Shown piece after piece: positions 35,384-44,408 of a DNA stretch of 64,000 nucleotides. Each line of letters begins with the position of its first letter. Position 1 is the first letter of the stretch. The stretch lies in the NCBI GenBank assembly GCA_046538075.1, contig JBKHJN010000013.1, positions 3,424 through 67,423 on the forward strand, given 5' to 3'. Below the pieces are notes generated by a model. That model ran no database searches, had not been told where the DNA came from, and saw only the letters and a list, made by a program, of their open reading frames with translations. The stretch comes from Desulfobacca_B sp046538075. Lineage in GTDB: Bacteria > Desulfobacterota > Desulfobaccia > Desulfobaccales > Desulfobaccaceae. A program made the position numbers and the translations under genes.

Positions 35384-36232
35384 ATGAAAAAGCTTGGCAT
35401 CTATTATCATCCTTCCTTCAGTCGCAAGAGTTATATGACTATCGGCACCCGCCTGCGGGATTTTCCGGAAGCCCTGGATGATTTGCTCAAAAAGCCTAAT
35501 GTCCAAATGTTTGAATCCCCCCGGGTGTCCGAAGAACTGATTCTCAAGGTACATGATGCGGCAATAATCCCGGCCGTGGCCCGGGACCCGTTTTGCAGTA
35601 CCGCCTATGAGTCGGCGGGCGGGGTAGTAGCGGCCATGGAGGCCCTGGCCCGGGGCGAGCTGGACCGGAGTTTTTGTTTTATCGGCGCTGGCGGCCATCA
35701 TGCCGGCCGGCGCCAGTTCTGGGGGGCCTGCTGTTTTAATGATGTGGTCTTGGCTATTACCCAGGTACGGGAAATCAGCCCCTGGCGGCGGTTCGCCATT
35801 GTCGATACCGATGCCCACCACGGTGACGGCACCCGGCAGCTGGTCAAGGACGACCCCGAGGTTCTGCATATCTGTTTCTGCGGCAGCAATTACCAGTCTC
35901 CGGATGGCACCAAAATTGACGTTGACGTATATAGCTTGGGCTGGCAGCCTCAGGTAAACTCTCTCTATGTCGAGGCCGTGCGCCGCCAACTCCCCCTTAT
36001 TCCCGCCTTCCACCCCGATCTCTTGATCTGGTATTTTGGCTTTGATACCCATAGCGACGATTACGGCTCCCTGGGCCTGACCGAGCCGGCCTTCTTTGAG
36101 ATCTGCGACCTGATGCTGTTTGTCTCCACAGAGTGCGGCATACCTTTACAGGTAGTCCTGGGCGGTGGTTCGCTGCCCCAACTGGCCACTGCCCTGATCC
36201 CGGAAATTATTGAGCGCCTGGCGGAGTATTGA
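35384..36232 (+). CDS. HDAC-fold deacylase-like protein lacking the usual catalytic Tyr
   Basis: 282 residues from ATG 35384. Arginase/deacetylase fold: GGHHAG with H105 and H106, zinc ligands D143 and H145 in DTDAHHGDGT, and D221 in GFDTHSDD. In true deacetylases the loop after the last ligand reads GGGGY or GGY, but here it is LGGGSLPQ, so the transition-state Tyr appears to be Ser. Substrate may be a small acylated amine rather than a histone-like protein. It lies 164 bp after the formyltransferase-like gene. Confidence 0.82.
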   Translation: MKKLGIYYHPSFSRKSYMTIGTRLRDFPEALDDLLKKPNVQMFESPRVSEELILKVHDAAIIPAVARDPFCSTAYESAGGVVAAMEALARGELDRSFCFIGAGGHHAGRRQFWGACCFNDVVLAITQVREISPWRRFAIVDTDAHHGDGTRQLVKDDPEVLHICFCGSNYQSPDGTKIDVDVYSLGWQPQVNSLYVEAVRRQLPLIPAFHPDLLIWYFGFDTHSDDYGSLGLTEPAFFEICDLMLFVSTECGIPLQVVLGGGSLPQLATALIPEIIERLAEY

Positions 36233-36280
36233 GTTTTGGCCCAGGCAATTTATCAGAGTTATTGCTCAGATCAGAAAAAA

Positions 36281-36396
36281 ACAGCTTTCCCCAACCCACT
36301 TCCCCAACCCCTTAAGGGGGATGGAGAGGGGAGCTTGAGGGAGGTCCCCCGGCCCTCCCCTCAAATTAAATTTTTAAATAACCAGAGTAATAATCA
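36281..36396 (-). repeat. Dispersed repeat copy B
   Basis: Reverse orientation. Read on the minus strand it begins ATTATTACTCTGG, then ATTTAAAAATTTAATTTG, GAGGGCCGGGGGACC, CCTTAAGGGGTTGGGG and AGTGGGTTGGGGAAAG, matching copies A, C and D in order. It lies between the HDAC-fold and GNAT genes. Confidence 0.75.
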
Positions 36397-36491
36397 GGAA
36401 TTGACCGTGGCCGGACCAAGCACCACAGGCCCTGAAAGATTGACTTACTCCCTGCCTAAGTTTAACCTTAAACTTTAGGAGCTGCCACTTA

Positions 36492-37019
36492 TTGGTGATG
36501 AAAACCATGATTCGGCGCTGCGACCATCATGATTTTGAGATGATCTACGCCATTATCAACGAGGCGGCCACAGTCTATCAGGGCGTTATCCCCGAGGATT
36601 GCTGGAAAATACCCTATATGCCCAGGGATGAACTAAAGCACGAAATCGAGTCCGGGGTAGTTTTCTGGGGCTATGCCGAGGAAGGCCAATTACTCGGGGT
36701 GATGGGTCTGCAACCGGTTCAGGACGTGACTCTCATCCGGCATGCCTATGTTCGCCCTGCCCGGCAAAACCAAGGCATTGGGTCAAAGTTACTGGCGTTT
36801 CTGCAGCAACAGACCGAGCCTCCCATCCTGATCGGTACCTGGGCTGCGGCCACCTGGGCCATCCGCTTCTATGAAAAACATGGCTTCCGACTGGTCTCCC
36901 CGCAGGAAAAAGACCGGTTATTAAAGCAATACTGGTCAATCCCGCCGCGGCAGATCGACACTTCCGTGGTTTTAGGCGACCCCAAGTGGTTCAAATTGTC
37001 CCGGACCAGCAGTTGGTGA
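36492..37019 (+). CDS. GNAT-family N-acetyltransferase
   Basis: 175 residues. The acetyl-CoA motif is ARQNQGIGSKLL (about 94-105), preceded by the beta-strand IRHAYVRP and followed by FYEKHGF. GNAT proteins transfer acetyl groups to amines. The substrate is unknown. AGGAG (36477-36481) suits TTG 36492, and ATG 36498 is close. It is separated from the HDAC-fold gene by repeat copy B. Confidence 0.85.
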   Translation: MVMKTMIRRCDHHDFEMIYAIINEAATVYQGVIPEDCWKIPYMPRDELKHEIESGVVFWGYAEEGQLLGVMGLQPVQDVTLIRHAYVRPARQNQGIGSKLLAFLQQQTEPPILIGTWAAATWAIRFYEKHGFRLVSPQEKDRLLKQYWSIPPRQIDTSVVLGDPKWFKLSRTSSW

Positions 37020-37333
37020 CCAGGTTTTAGGAAGCCAGCCGTTCCAGAAGCCAGAAGATTTTAGGATAGCAGGCTTCTTTCCTTCCACTCATACCCTCAA
37101 GTCGGCAGATCTTTGACATCCTCCCCAGGCTGATTAGACTTCTGCCCAATAAAAATATAAGGATTGACCAAGATAAAAAAATGCTGTCCATCGAGGGGGG
37201 ATCGGGAAATAGTCCCGGTGCTTCCCCCTGGTGACGGACCAGATTTGATTGTCATTTGTCCTGTCCCTCTGTCGGATAGGGGCAGCGATGGACAGATGAG
37301 TCAAAAAATAAAATAGCAGGAGGTAAGAAAAAA
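37020..37333 (+). other. Intergenic region before the lysis-like genes
   Basis: 314 bp. A weak hairpin pairs GAAGCC (about 37056) with GGCTTC (about 37073) followed by TTTCCTT, perhaps a terminator of the GNAT gene. A longer imperfect stem near 37259-37296 (arms CTGTCC and GGACAG) lies in the leader of the next gene. No confident promoter was found. Confidence 0.35.
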
Positions 37334-37561
37334 ATGAAAAAATGCCTGGTAATCCTGTCTCTGTGGGGATTGGTCTTCCTGGGTGGTTGCAGCGTCAATC
37401 AGGACTTTGTCAGGGCAGTGGATGGCTATACCAATGTCATTCTTCCGGAATATCAACACTACATTGCCAAAGACCCGCAGCTGAGCCCGGATACCAAACG
37501 GATCCGCATCCAGGCGGCCAATAAGTTTCAGCAACTGGTAGATGATGCCAAGGAGGAATAA
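37334..37561 (+). CDS. Small lipoprotein
   Basis: 75 residues with a type II signal peptide and lipobox LGGC (C20). AGGAGG lies upstream. The mature part is a charged helical peptide of about 55 residues. Small lipoproteins beside endolysins can be Rz1-type spanins, but this one has no proline-rich tail, so that assignment is only a possibility. The next gene starts 1 bp after the stop. Confidence 0.75.
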   Translation: MKKCLVILSLWGLVFLGGCSVNQDFVRAVDGYTNVILPEYQHYIAKDPQLSPDTKRIRIQAANKFQQLVDDAKEE

Positions 37562-37562
37562 G

Positions 37563-37877
37563 ATGCCCGATCTGAACCGGCTCCGAGATGAAATATTCTC
37601 TTTGTTTAAAGCTGAGGTCAAAGATTTGTGGGATGAGGAAGACCTGGATTTTCTTCACCAACTGGCCACAGACCTGGCCCGCGAGAAGCTGTTGGCCGCC
37701 GCCGCGGGAAACCCTGAAGAACATGAGCAAAATCTCCAGCATCTGCTGGCCACTCTCCAGGGTGAGGTAATGCGAAAACAACTGAAGCTCAATCAGAAAG
37801 GACGGGATCTATTTGTCCGGGTGGTCGGGCTGGTAATCAAGACCGTGGCCTTGCCCACCTTAGGGGTGATTCTCTAA
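37563..37877 (+). CDS. Small alpha-helical protein with hydrophobic C-terminus
   Basis: 104 residues from ATG 37563, with AAGGAGG upstream inside the preceding gene. Acidic helical N-terminal part, then a semi-hydrophobic final 20 residues (VRVVGLVIKTVALPTLGVIL) that could associate with membrane. Coupled to the small lipoprotein gene. No family recognised. A holin-like role is imaginable from context but not shown. Confidence 0.65.
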   Translation: MPDLNRLRDEIFSLFKAEVKDLWDEEDLDFLHQLATDLAREKLLAAAAGNPEEHEQNLQHLLATLQGEVMRKQLKLNQKGRDLFVRVVGLVIKTVALPTLGVIL

Positions 37878-38041
37878 TTTTCGGAGACCATCTAGCCGGG
37901 GGGAGGGTTAGGTGGGGTTAAAAAAATTTTAGAACCTTAATATGTTCAAATTTACTTTCCTCCCGCCTGGGAGATGGAGTTTCGGCAGGTATATCAACTA
38001 AAATTGGCGAATATTGTTTTCCCCGTGCAAGGAAAAAAGTA

Positions 38042-38854
38042 ATGGCAAAAGTAAGACTGACTCCTGAGTTAATAGAGGAATATCGACGTCTGTTTGACAC
38101 CTGCATCATCCGGGAAGAAAAACTCAGCCAGGTGGAGGCGGTCCTGGATAAAATCCAGCAAAATCAAAACCGCTATCGGGCGGTGGGCGAGCCTTTGGGA
38201 ATCCCCTGGTATTTCATTGCGGTAATTCATAGTATGGAGTCCTCGCTTAATTTTAACCGGCATCTGCACAACGGCGACCCCCTCAGCAACAGAACAATGC
38301 ATGTTCCCGCCGGGCGGCCGCAACATGGAAATCCACCATTTACCTGGGAAGAGAGCGCTGCTGACGCGCTGTGTTTGAAGGGATTGCATAATTGGCAGGA
38401 CTGGAGCCTGCCGGCCCTGCTTTACAGATTGGAAGAATACAATGGCTGGGGTTACCGCCTCTACCACCCCCATGTGTTGTCACCCTATCTGTGGAGTTAT
38501 GCCAACCATTATACCAGTGGCAAATATGTGGCCGACGGCCGCTGGTCCGAGACGGCGGTGTCCGAGCAGATCGGCGCCGCGGTCTGTTTGCGCCGCCTGG
38601 CCGAATTGGGCGCGATTGAATTGTTGGATATCCCAGCCCCCATCCTGCCCCCGGAACCGGTTAAAGAGGCTAAGTCTTTATTATGCTATTCCGAAAGCGA
38701 ACCATCAGCCATTGTCGGAGAACTGCAGATTTTTTTGAATACGGTGCCAGGCATTTATGTCAGAGTTGACTGCTATCCGGGCCCCAAAACTTCAGAGGCC
38801 TTTAGGAAGGTAACCGGGTATTATCTTCATGGTGACCCCCGGGCCGCGGCCTAA
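38042..38854 (+). CDS. Phage-type peptidoglycan hydrolase (endolysin-like)
   Basis: 270 residues with no signal peptide. The segment from about 55 to 200 has features of a lysozyme-type family found in phages and integrated elements: IHSMESSLNF with a likely catalytic Glu (E63), HLHNGDPLSNRT, VPAGRP, TWEESA, YNGWGYR, SPYLWSYANHYTSGKY. A C-terminal segment (about 225-270) may be a small extra domain. Lack of a signal peptide implies a holin or lysis release. It follows the two small genes by 164 bp. Confidence 0.75.
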   Translation: MAKVRLTPELIEEYRRLFDTCIIREEKLSQVEAVLDKIQQNQNRYRAVGEPLGIPWYFIAVIHSMESSLNFNRHLHNGDPLSNRTMHVPAGRPQHGNPPFTWEESAADALCLKGLHNWQDWSLPALLYRLEEYNGWGYRLYHPHVLSPYLWSYANHYTSGKYVADGRWSETAVSEQIGAAVCLRRLAELGAIELLDIPAPILPPEPVKEAKSLLCYSESEPSAIVGELQIFLNTVPGIYVRVDCYPGPKTSEAFRKVTGYYLHGDPRAAA

Positions 38855-38974
38855 TAAACCCTTTGAATTCCTTTCTTATCTGAGATATGCTTACTGAGCA
38901 GACAGGCCTGGCAATCATAGTTATTATTGACCAGCAATAGGGTCCTAAACTGAACAGATAAGAAAGGAACAGTT

Positions 38975-39412
38975 ATGGAGCTCCCCGAATATGTCACGAT
39001 CGAGGAAGTTAAAAGGGTGTGCCGGGAACTCAAAATTAGCGATTGGACGGCCTTGACCGAACCCAAGGTGCGACTGGAAGAGGCCCGCATAATTATGGAC
39101 CAGATGAATCTGGGCGGCATGGATATTCCGGTGGAGGATTTCTGCAGGGGGCTGGAGGTCGAAATGGAACACGGGCTGCGGATCAAGGAGGCCAACGTCA
39201 CCAATAACCACCCCATTCTGACCGGCAAAATAGTCTTGGCGCATTTCAAGGAATCCCTGGATTATTACCAGCGTCTGGAAGTGGCCGAATTGGAGGGCGA
39301 TTTGCTCAAAGCCGTCAAAGCCCAGAACTGGCCCAAAGTCGGACGCCTGTACAAAGAACTGGCCGAGGCCCGACTTGAGCTCAGTCAGGTCGAGACCCGG
39401 CTGTTGGGCTAA
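38975..39412 (+). CDS. DUF5661-type protein
   Basis: 145 residues with AAAGGAAC upstream. The segments VEDFCRGLEVEMEHG and NVTNNHPILTGKIVLAHFKE (about 50-85) match the DUF5661 pattern found in bacterial and phage proteins, of unknown function. The C-terminal helix includes LYKELAEARLELSQ. It closes the accessory run and meets the P-ATPase gene head on. Confidence 0.7.
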   Translation: MELPEYVTIEEVKRVCRELKISDWTALTEPKVRLEEARIIMDQMNLGGMDIPVEDFCRGLEVEMEHGLRIKEANVTNNHPILTGKIVLAHFKESLDYYQRLEVAELEGDLLKAVKAQNWPKVGRLYKELAEARLELSQVETRLLG

Positions 39413-39435
39413 GATCTGATAATTCTGATAATTTG

Positions 39436-39466
39436 CCTTGTTCCCAAGCTGAGCCTGGGAACAAGG
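39436..39466. repeat. Perfect 11-bp hairpin (CCTTGTTCCCA type)
   Basis: CCTTGTTCCCA (39436-39446) pairs with TGGGAACAAGG (39456-39466), loop 9 nt. It lies between convergent genes without a T-tract. Hairpins of this TTCCCA/TGGGAA kind occur as dispersed elements in many bacteria (family-level recollection). Confidence 0.5.
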
Positions 39467-39499
39467 GCCTTATAGATCAGTTAAGAGCGGGCAGGTTGA

Positions 39500-42253
39500 T
39501 CAGGCTGTTTGCGCCTTTTGCCCCCGGCGGCGCAAAAACCACTTGGTCAGCTCCACGGTAGGGAGGATAGTAAGGCTGACCCCCAGGGCGATCAGCCAGT
39601 CCTTGAGGCTGAGGGGTATGGTATGGAATAACCGGGCCAAGGGCTGCCATTCCACCACGGCGGCTAACAAAGCCAGGGAAGACAATACCGCCAAGATCAG
39701 AAAGCGATTCTTAAAAAACCCCATCCGCCGCAGCGAGTAATATTCCGAGCGGCAGTTGAAGGCGTTGATCATCTCCAGCAGGATGATGCCCACGAAGGTC
39801 ATGGTCTGGGCCTTGACCAGGATCATCTGGGAATCAGAGTAGCCGCTGGGGTTGCAGTAATAATAATAGGCAAACAGCGGCAGCAACACCACCAACAGAT
39901 GAAGAGGAATCACCGCCAATAGGGTGTTGACCGGGCGGGTAAAGAGGCCCTGCTCCGGAGGGCGGGGAGGACGCTGCATGACGTCAGGGTCCTTGGGGTC
40001 CACCCCCAGGGCCAGGGCGGGCAGACCGTCAGTGGTCAGATTGACCCAGAGAATCTGGATGGCAATCAGCGGCAAGGGCAGACCCAGGAAAAAGGCCATG
40101 GACAACACCAGGATTTCACCGATATTGCAGGTCAACAGAAATATTAAATATTTTTTGATGTTGTCGAAGATTACCCGGCCTTCCTCGACCGCGGCCACCA
40201 GGGAGGCAAAGTTATCATCGGCCAGGATCATGGCTGCGGTTTCTTTGGTAACTTCGGTGCCGGTGATGCCCATGGCCACCCCGATGTCGGCCCGCTTCAA
40301 GGCGGGGGCGTCATTAACCCCATCCCCGGTCATGGCGACGATTTCCCCTTGAGCCTTGAGAAGATTCACCAGGCGCAACTTATGTTCCGGGGCCACCCGG
40401 GCAAATACCGGAGTCTGGGGAAGGACCTCCAGCAACTGTTCATCGCTCAGTCGGGTCAGATCGCGGCCGGTCAATACCAGCTTAGTCTCTTTGGAATTGC
40501 CGGGCAGCAAGCCGATCTCCCGGCCAATGGCCGCGGCCGTGATCGGATGATCGCCGGTGACCATGATCACCCGGATGCCGGCCTGACGGCATTGGGCCAC
40601 TGATTCCAGGGCTTCGGGCCGGGCCGGATCGATCATTCCTACCAAGCCCACCCAGGTCAGGTCTTGCTCAACCTTATCTTCATCATAGTCGGTCAGGTTG
40701 TCCGGCAAGGAGCGGTACGCCAGCCCCAGCACCCGCAAGGCGGCCGCGGCCATAACTTCGGCCTGGACCAGGATGCGCTGGCGATCTTCCACCGATAAGG
40801 GTCGGACTTCCCCCTGGCACAATTGGGTCTGGCATTGGCCCAGCACACTCTCGGGACCGCCCTTGACATAGGCCACCCGGCCCTCTGGAGTCGGATGCAC
40901 CGTGCTCATCCGCCGCCGTTCGGCGGCAAAAGGCACTTCCCCCACCCGGGGCAGGTCTTGGGAAAGCTGGGAAAGATCCAGCCCCGCCTTGCCACCCAGC
41001 ACCAGCAAGGCTCCCTCGGTAGGATCGCCCCATACCGACCAATTGCCGCCGCTTTCCTTGAGGATGGCATCATTGCATAGCAGGGCAATTTTCGCGGCCA
41101 GGGTCAGGGTAGGCCAGTTATCAGGATTTATGGGCTGGCCCGATACCAAAAATTCCCCCTGGGGGAGATAGCCGCTGCCCGTAACCTCCACCTGGATATC
41201 GTCTAGATAGAGTTGGCGGACAGTCATCTCATTGCGAGTCAGGGTGCCGGTCTTGTCAGTGCAGATGACCGTGGTGCAGCCCATGGTTTCCACTGCCGGC
41301 AGCCGTTTGATAATGGCATTGCGGCGGGCCATTTTGGTAGTGCCGATGGCCAGCGCCCCGGTGACCACCGCGGGCAAGGCTTCCGGGACCGCGGCCACCG
41401 CCAGACTGACCCCCCAGATAAACATGTGCAGCCATCCATAGCCCCGCCAGACCCCCAATAAGGCCGCCAGGGCACAGATAAACAGAGCGATAATGCCCAA
41501 CAGCCGACCGATGCTGGCCATCCGCAATTCCAGCGGGGTCTTTTCCTGGGTGATTTCACCCAACATCCGGGCAATCTGGCCGAAGGCGGTATCCATCCCG
41601 GTGGCGGTGACCACTGCCTGGCCCCGCCCATAGGTGATCACCGTAGCCCCATAGACCATGCTGGTGCGGTCGCCCAGGGGGGTGTCTTCGGCCTCTACCG
41701 GGTCAACGCTTTTTTTCACCGGGGTGGATTCCCCGGTTAGCGGGGCTTCATCGGTCATCAGGTTCATTTCGGCCACCACCCGCGCATCCGCGGCCACCCG
41801 GTCGCCGGTGTGCAACACCAGCAGATCACCCGGCACCACTTCCCGGGCCGGAATGACCAGCTCCTCCCCTTCCCGGATGACGGTGGCGGTCGGCGCCGCC
41901 ATTTGCTTCAGGGCCTGGACCGCCCTTTCGGCCCGATACTCCTGGATAAACCCCAAAATGGTACTGGCCAGGACAATGGCAAAGATAACCATGGCATCCA
42001 GGGTCTCACCCAGCAGCAAAGAGATCACCGTAGCCGCCAGCAGAATGAGGATCAAGATATTTTTAAACTGATGCAGGAAAAGCCCGAACAGGGGAATCTT
42101 GTGGCCCGAGACCAATTCGTTGGGACCGTACTGCATTTGCCGGACCTCGACCCGGGCAGTATCCAATCCCTCTGGCCCGGTTCCTAGGGCAGCAAAGACC
42201 TCTGGGAGCGGCAGTGTATGGTAAACCGGCTGGGGCTGTGTTTCTGAGTTCAT
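39500..42253 (-). CDS. Ca2+-type P-type ATPase (P2A)
   Basis: A 917-residue membrane pump. The phosphorylation site is D333 in DKTGTLT, with TGES in the actuator domain, MTGDGVNDAPAL in the hinge and the P2A ion-site motifs PEALP in M4 and NLTTDGLP in M6. These match Ca2+ (or Mn2+) exporting pumps rather than heavy-metal types, which would have CPC. No N-terminal metal domain. Monocistronic on the minus strand. Confidence 0.92.
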   Translation of the reverse strand: MNSETQPQPVYHTLPLPEVFAALGTGPEGLDTARVEVRQMQYGPNELVSGHKIPLFGLFLHQFKNILILILLAATVISLLLGETLDAMVIFAIVLASTILGFIQEYRAERAVQALKQMAAPTATVIREGEELVIPAREVVPGDLLVLHTGDRVAADARVVAEMNLMTDEAPLTGESTPVKKSVDPVEAEDTPLGDRTSMVYGATVITYGRGQAVVTATGMDTAFGQIARMLGEITQEKTPLELRMASIGRLLGIIALFICALAALLGVWRGYGWLHMFIWGVSLAVAAVPEALPAVVTGALAIGTTKMARRNAIIKRLPAVETMGCTTVICTDKTGTLTRNEMTVRQLYLDDIQVEVTGSGYLPQGEFLVSGQPINPDNWPTLTLAAKIALLCNDAILKESGGNWSVWGDPTEGALLVLGGKAGLDLSQLSQDLPRVGEVPFAAERRRMSTVHPTPEGRVAYVKGGPESVLGQCQTQLCQGEVRPLSVEDRQRILVQAEVMAAAALRVLGLAYRSLPDNLTDYDEDKVEQDLTWVGLVGMIDPARPEALESVAQCRQAGIRVIMVTGDHPITAAAIGREIGLLPGNSKETKLVLTGRDLTRLSDEQLLEVLPQTPVFARVAPEHKLRLVNLLKAQGEIVAMTGDGVNDAPALKRADIGVAMGITGTEVTKETAAMILADDNFASLVAAVEEGRVIFDNIKKYLIFLLTCNIGEILVLSMAFFLGLPLPLIAIQILWVNLTTDGLPALALGVDPKDPDVMQRPPRPPEQGLFTRPVNTLLAVIPLHLLVVLLPLFAYYYYCNPSGYSDSQMILVKAQTMTFVGIILLEMINAFNCRSEYYSLRRMGFFKNRFLILAVLSSLALLAAVVEWQPLARLFHTIPLSLKDWLIALGVSLTILPTVELTKWFLRRRGQKAQTA

Positions 42254-42441
42254 CGGACGAACAGCTCTGAGATTATTAATTTGATGGCCATACGAATTTT
42301 TTACCTAACAGGCTGGCCGAGATCACAATTTCCATATTTATCATTTCTTTGACCCGGGACCAATAAAAAATTATTAATTTGAGATTTTGCCGCCCTCTTA
42401 TTTCCATAAATATTTATCGGCGGCGTACTAAGGGAATTGCG

Positions 42442-42471
42442 TTGTCAAAGGGCCAGCGGTAGTGTTATGAT
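42442..42471 (+). promoter_or_regulatory. Promoter of the mlaD-like gene
   Basis: TTGTCA (42442-42447), an 18-nt spacer and TATGAT (42466-42471), about 40 bp before the start. Confidence 0.5.
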
Positions 42472-42512
42472 TATAAATATTTTTTAGATAGCTCTACTCT
42501 GGAGAGCTTGAT

Positions 42513-43466
42513 ATGGACGAGGGCTTCACTCGCTCCGAAAAGTTGGCAGGGTTGTTTCTTTTCCTGATAGTATTGATTGCCATGGCGGCTCTGCTCGCCA
42601 TTGGCCAAGGCAAGGCCTGGTTCAAACCGCAACGCACCTATCTGGTAAAATTCAAGCAGGGTTATAATCTCACCCCGGGTTCGGCAGTCAAGATGTTCAA
42701 TGCCGAGATCGGCAAGATAACCGACCTACGCATCAGTCGGGCGATGGAGGAAAGCCAGGTAGTGATCACCGTTAAGGTGTTAGCCGAATATGCGGATCTG
42801 ATCCGCCAGGATTCGGTGGCCGAAGTGCAAAGCCCGGGGCTGTTTGGCAGTGAATATCTGGAAATCAGCCCGGGGTCTTCCGGTTACCCGCCGATTGCTG
42901 AATATGGGACCATCCCTTCCCAGGAACACAAGACCTTTGCGGATTATCTAGAAGAGTTCCAACCCGAGGAAAGCTTGCGCCGGGCCAAACAGATTCTGAT
43001 TAATCTGGCTTACCTGACCGAACAACTAAAAGCCCATGAAAAGACACTGTTGACTTCCCTCAACCGCTTCAACGAAGTAATGGCCAGCATTCTGGAGGCC
43101 AAGGGTTCGCTGGGGAAACTGATGATGCAGACCGATTTCTATGGCCGGCTGGAAGAATCTTTGACCAATATCGAAACCGTGCTCCAAGATGCCCAACGCA
43201 TTACTGGTGACCTTAAGGAGGCCTCCGGCCAGATGCCCGCTTTGGCCAAATCAGTAGGGGAAGAGGTGCAGACGGTTAAAAGCATACTGGCGGATATCCA
43301 ACAGGGCAGTCAGGAATTTCCTGAATTAATGGGTTCGGCTTCGGAAGCAGCTCGGGGCGGAACCGATGTGGTGGACGCCCTCAAAGCCAATCCCCTGATT
43401 CGTATGACCATGCCCAGAAAGCCGGAGAGCAAAACTATTCACCTGGAGCCCCGGAATGTCCCTTAA
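42513..43466 (+). CDS. MCE/MlaD-family lipid-transport protein
   Basis: 317 residues with one N-terminal membrane helix (about 12-31), an MCE domain (about 40-125, YNLTPGSAVKMFNAEIGKI) and a helical C-terminal half. MCE proteins form periplasmic rings that move phospholipids between membranes, normally with an ABC permease and ATPase (MlaE/MlaF). Neither is in this window, so the partner must be elsewhere. It overlaps the next gene by 11 bp. Confidence 0.88.
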   Translation: MDEGFTRSEKLAGLFLFLIVLIAMAALLAIGQGKAWFKPQRTYLVKFKQGYNLTPGSAVKMFNAEIGKITDLRISRAMEESQVVITVKVLAEYADLIRQDSVAEVQSPGLFGSEYLEISPGSSGYPPIAEYGTIPSQEHKTFADYLEEFQPEESLRRAKQILINLAYLTEQLKAHEKTLLTSLNRFNEVMASILEAKGSLGKLMMQTDFYGRLEESLTNIETVLQDAQRITGDLKEASGQMPALAKSVGEEVQTVKSILADIQQGSQEFPELMGSASEAARGGTDVVDALKANPLIRMTMPRKPESKTIHLEPRNVP

Positions 43467-44382
43467 GTCTCTGGTCCGGCTGGGGTTGGCAATCCTGTTG
43501 ATTTGGGGCTGCCGGGCTGGCCCCGACCCCTACGGCCAGCAGGTCACCAGAGCTACTACCTTTAGTATCCAGGGGCAGCAGTGGTTTTCTCAGGGAGACC
43601 TGCAGCGGGCCGCCCGGGATTTCGGCAAGGCGCTGGAGATCAGCCGGTCCATTGATTATCCCTCCGGGGTGGCGCAGCAGCTAAATAATCTGGGGGCTGT
43701 GGCCCTGGAACAAGGTGACCTGGAAACCGCCCACGATCTGTTCAATCAGGCCTTGAGCTTAAACCAGGAAATCCCGGATTGGGCCGCCGCCGGCACCAAC
43801 CTGGCCAACCTGGCCACCGTCGCCCACAAATCCGGCCATCCTGACCAGGCCTGGGAATATCTGCAAGCCGCTCAACAGGCCGCCGCGCATTCCGGCTCGG
43901 CCGCGGCCCAAGCTCGGATCCTATGTCAACTGGCCAGCTGGCATTTAGATCAGCAGGATCTGGAGGCCGCGGCCCGTTTGCTTACCCAAGCCCGTTCGCT
44001 GGCCACTACCCCCGCCCTGCAGGGCACCTGGAATCATCACTGGGGCCGTTTGCGACTGGCTCAAGGAGAAACTAGCGCCGCTTTGACGCATTTTAACACG
44101 GCCCTGGCCGCCGACCGGGAAATTCTGGACCGCGCCGCGATGGCCGCGGATCTTTTCGGTCTGGCCGAAACCTACCAGGCCCAGGGTGATCTGGACCAGG
44201 CCTTTTATTATTATAGCCGAGCTTTTGATGTCTATGCCACTCTAGGAAAAAAGTCCAGGATAGCGGAATGCCGCCAGCGCCTTCATCAGGTTAATGAGGC
44301 TGGCCGTCTGGGCCACTCCCTGAAAAGATTTGAATTTCAGTCCGACCTGACACCTGGGCAAGAAAGTCAACCATCATCGTAA
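43456..44382 (+). CDS. TPR lipoprotein
   Basis: 308 residues with a signal peptide and lipobox-like IWGC (C19). About six TPR repeats fill 30-290, with typical pairs such as AARDFGKALEISRS and AHDLFNQALSLNQE. It overlaps the MlaD-like gene and so may be the outer-membrane or accessory partner of that system. Confidence 0.82.
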   Translation: MSLKSLVRLGLAILLIWGCRAGPDPYGQQVTRATTFSIQGQQWFSQGDLQRAARDFGKALEISRSIDYPSGVAQQLNNLGAVALEQGDLETAHDLFNQALSLNQEIPDWAAAGTNLANLATVAHKSGHPDQAWEYLQAAQQAAAHSGSAAAQARILCQLASWHLDQQDLEAAARLLTQARSLATTPALQGTWNHHWGRLRLAQGETSAALTHFNTALAADREILDRAAMAADLFGLAETYQAQGDLDQAFYYYSRAFDVYATLGKKSRIAECRQRLHQVNEAGRLGHSLKRFEFQSDLTPGQESQPSS

Positions 44383-44408
44383 AAATCCTTTAAATAAGGA
44401 GGGAAGCC

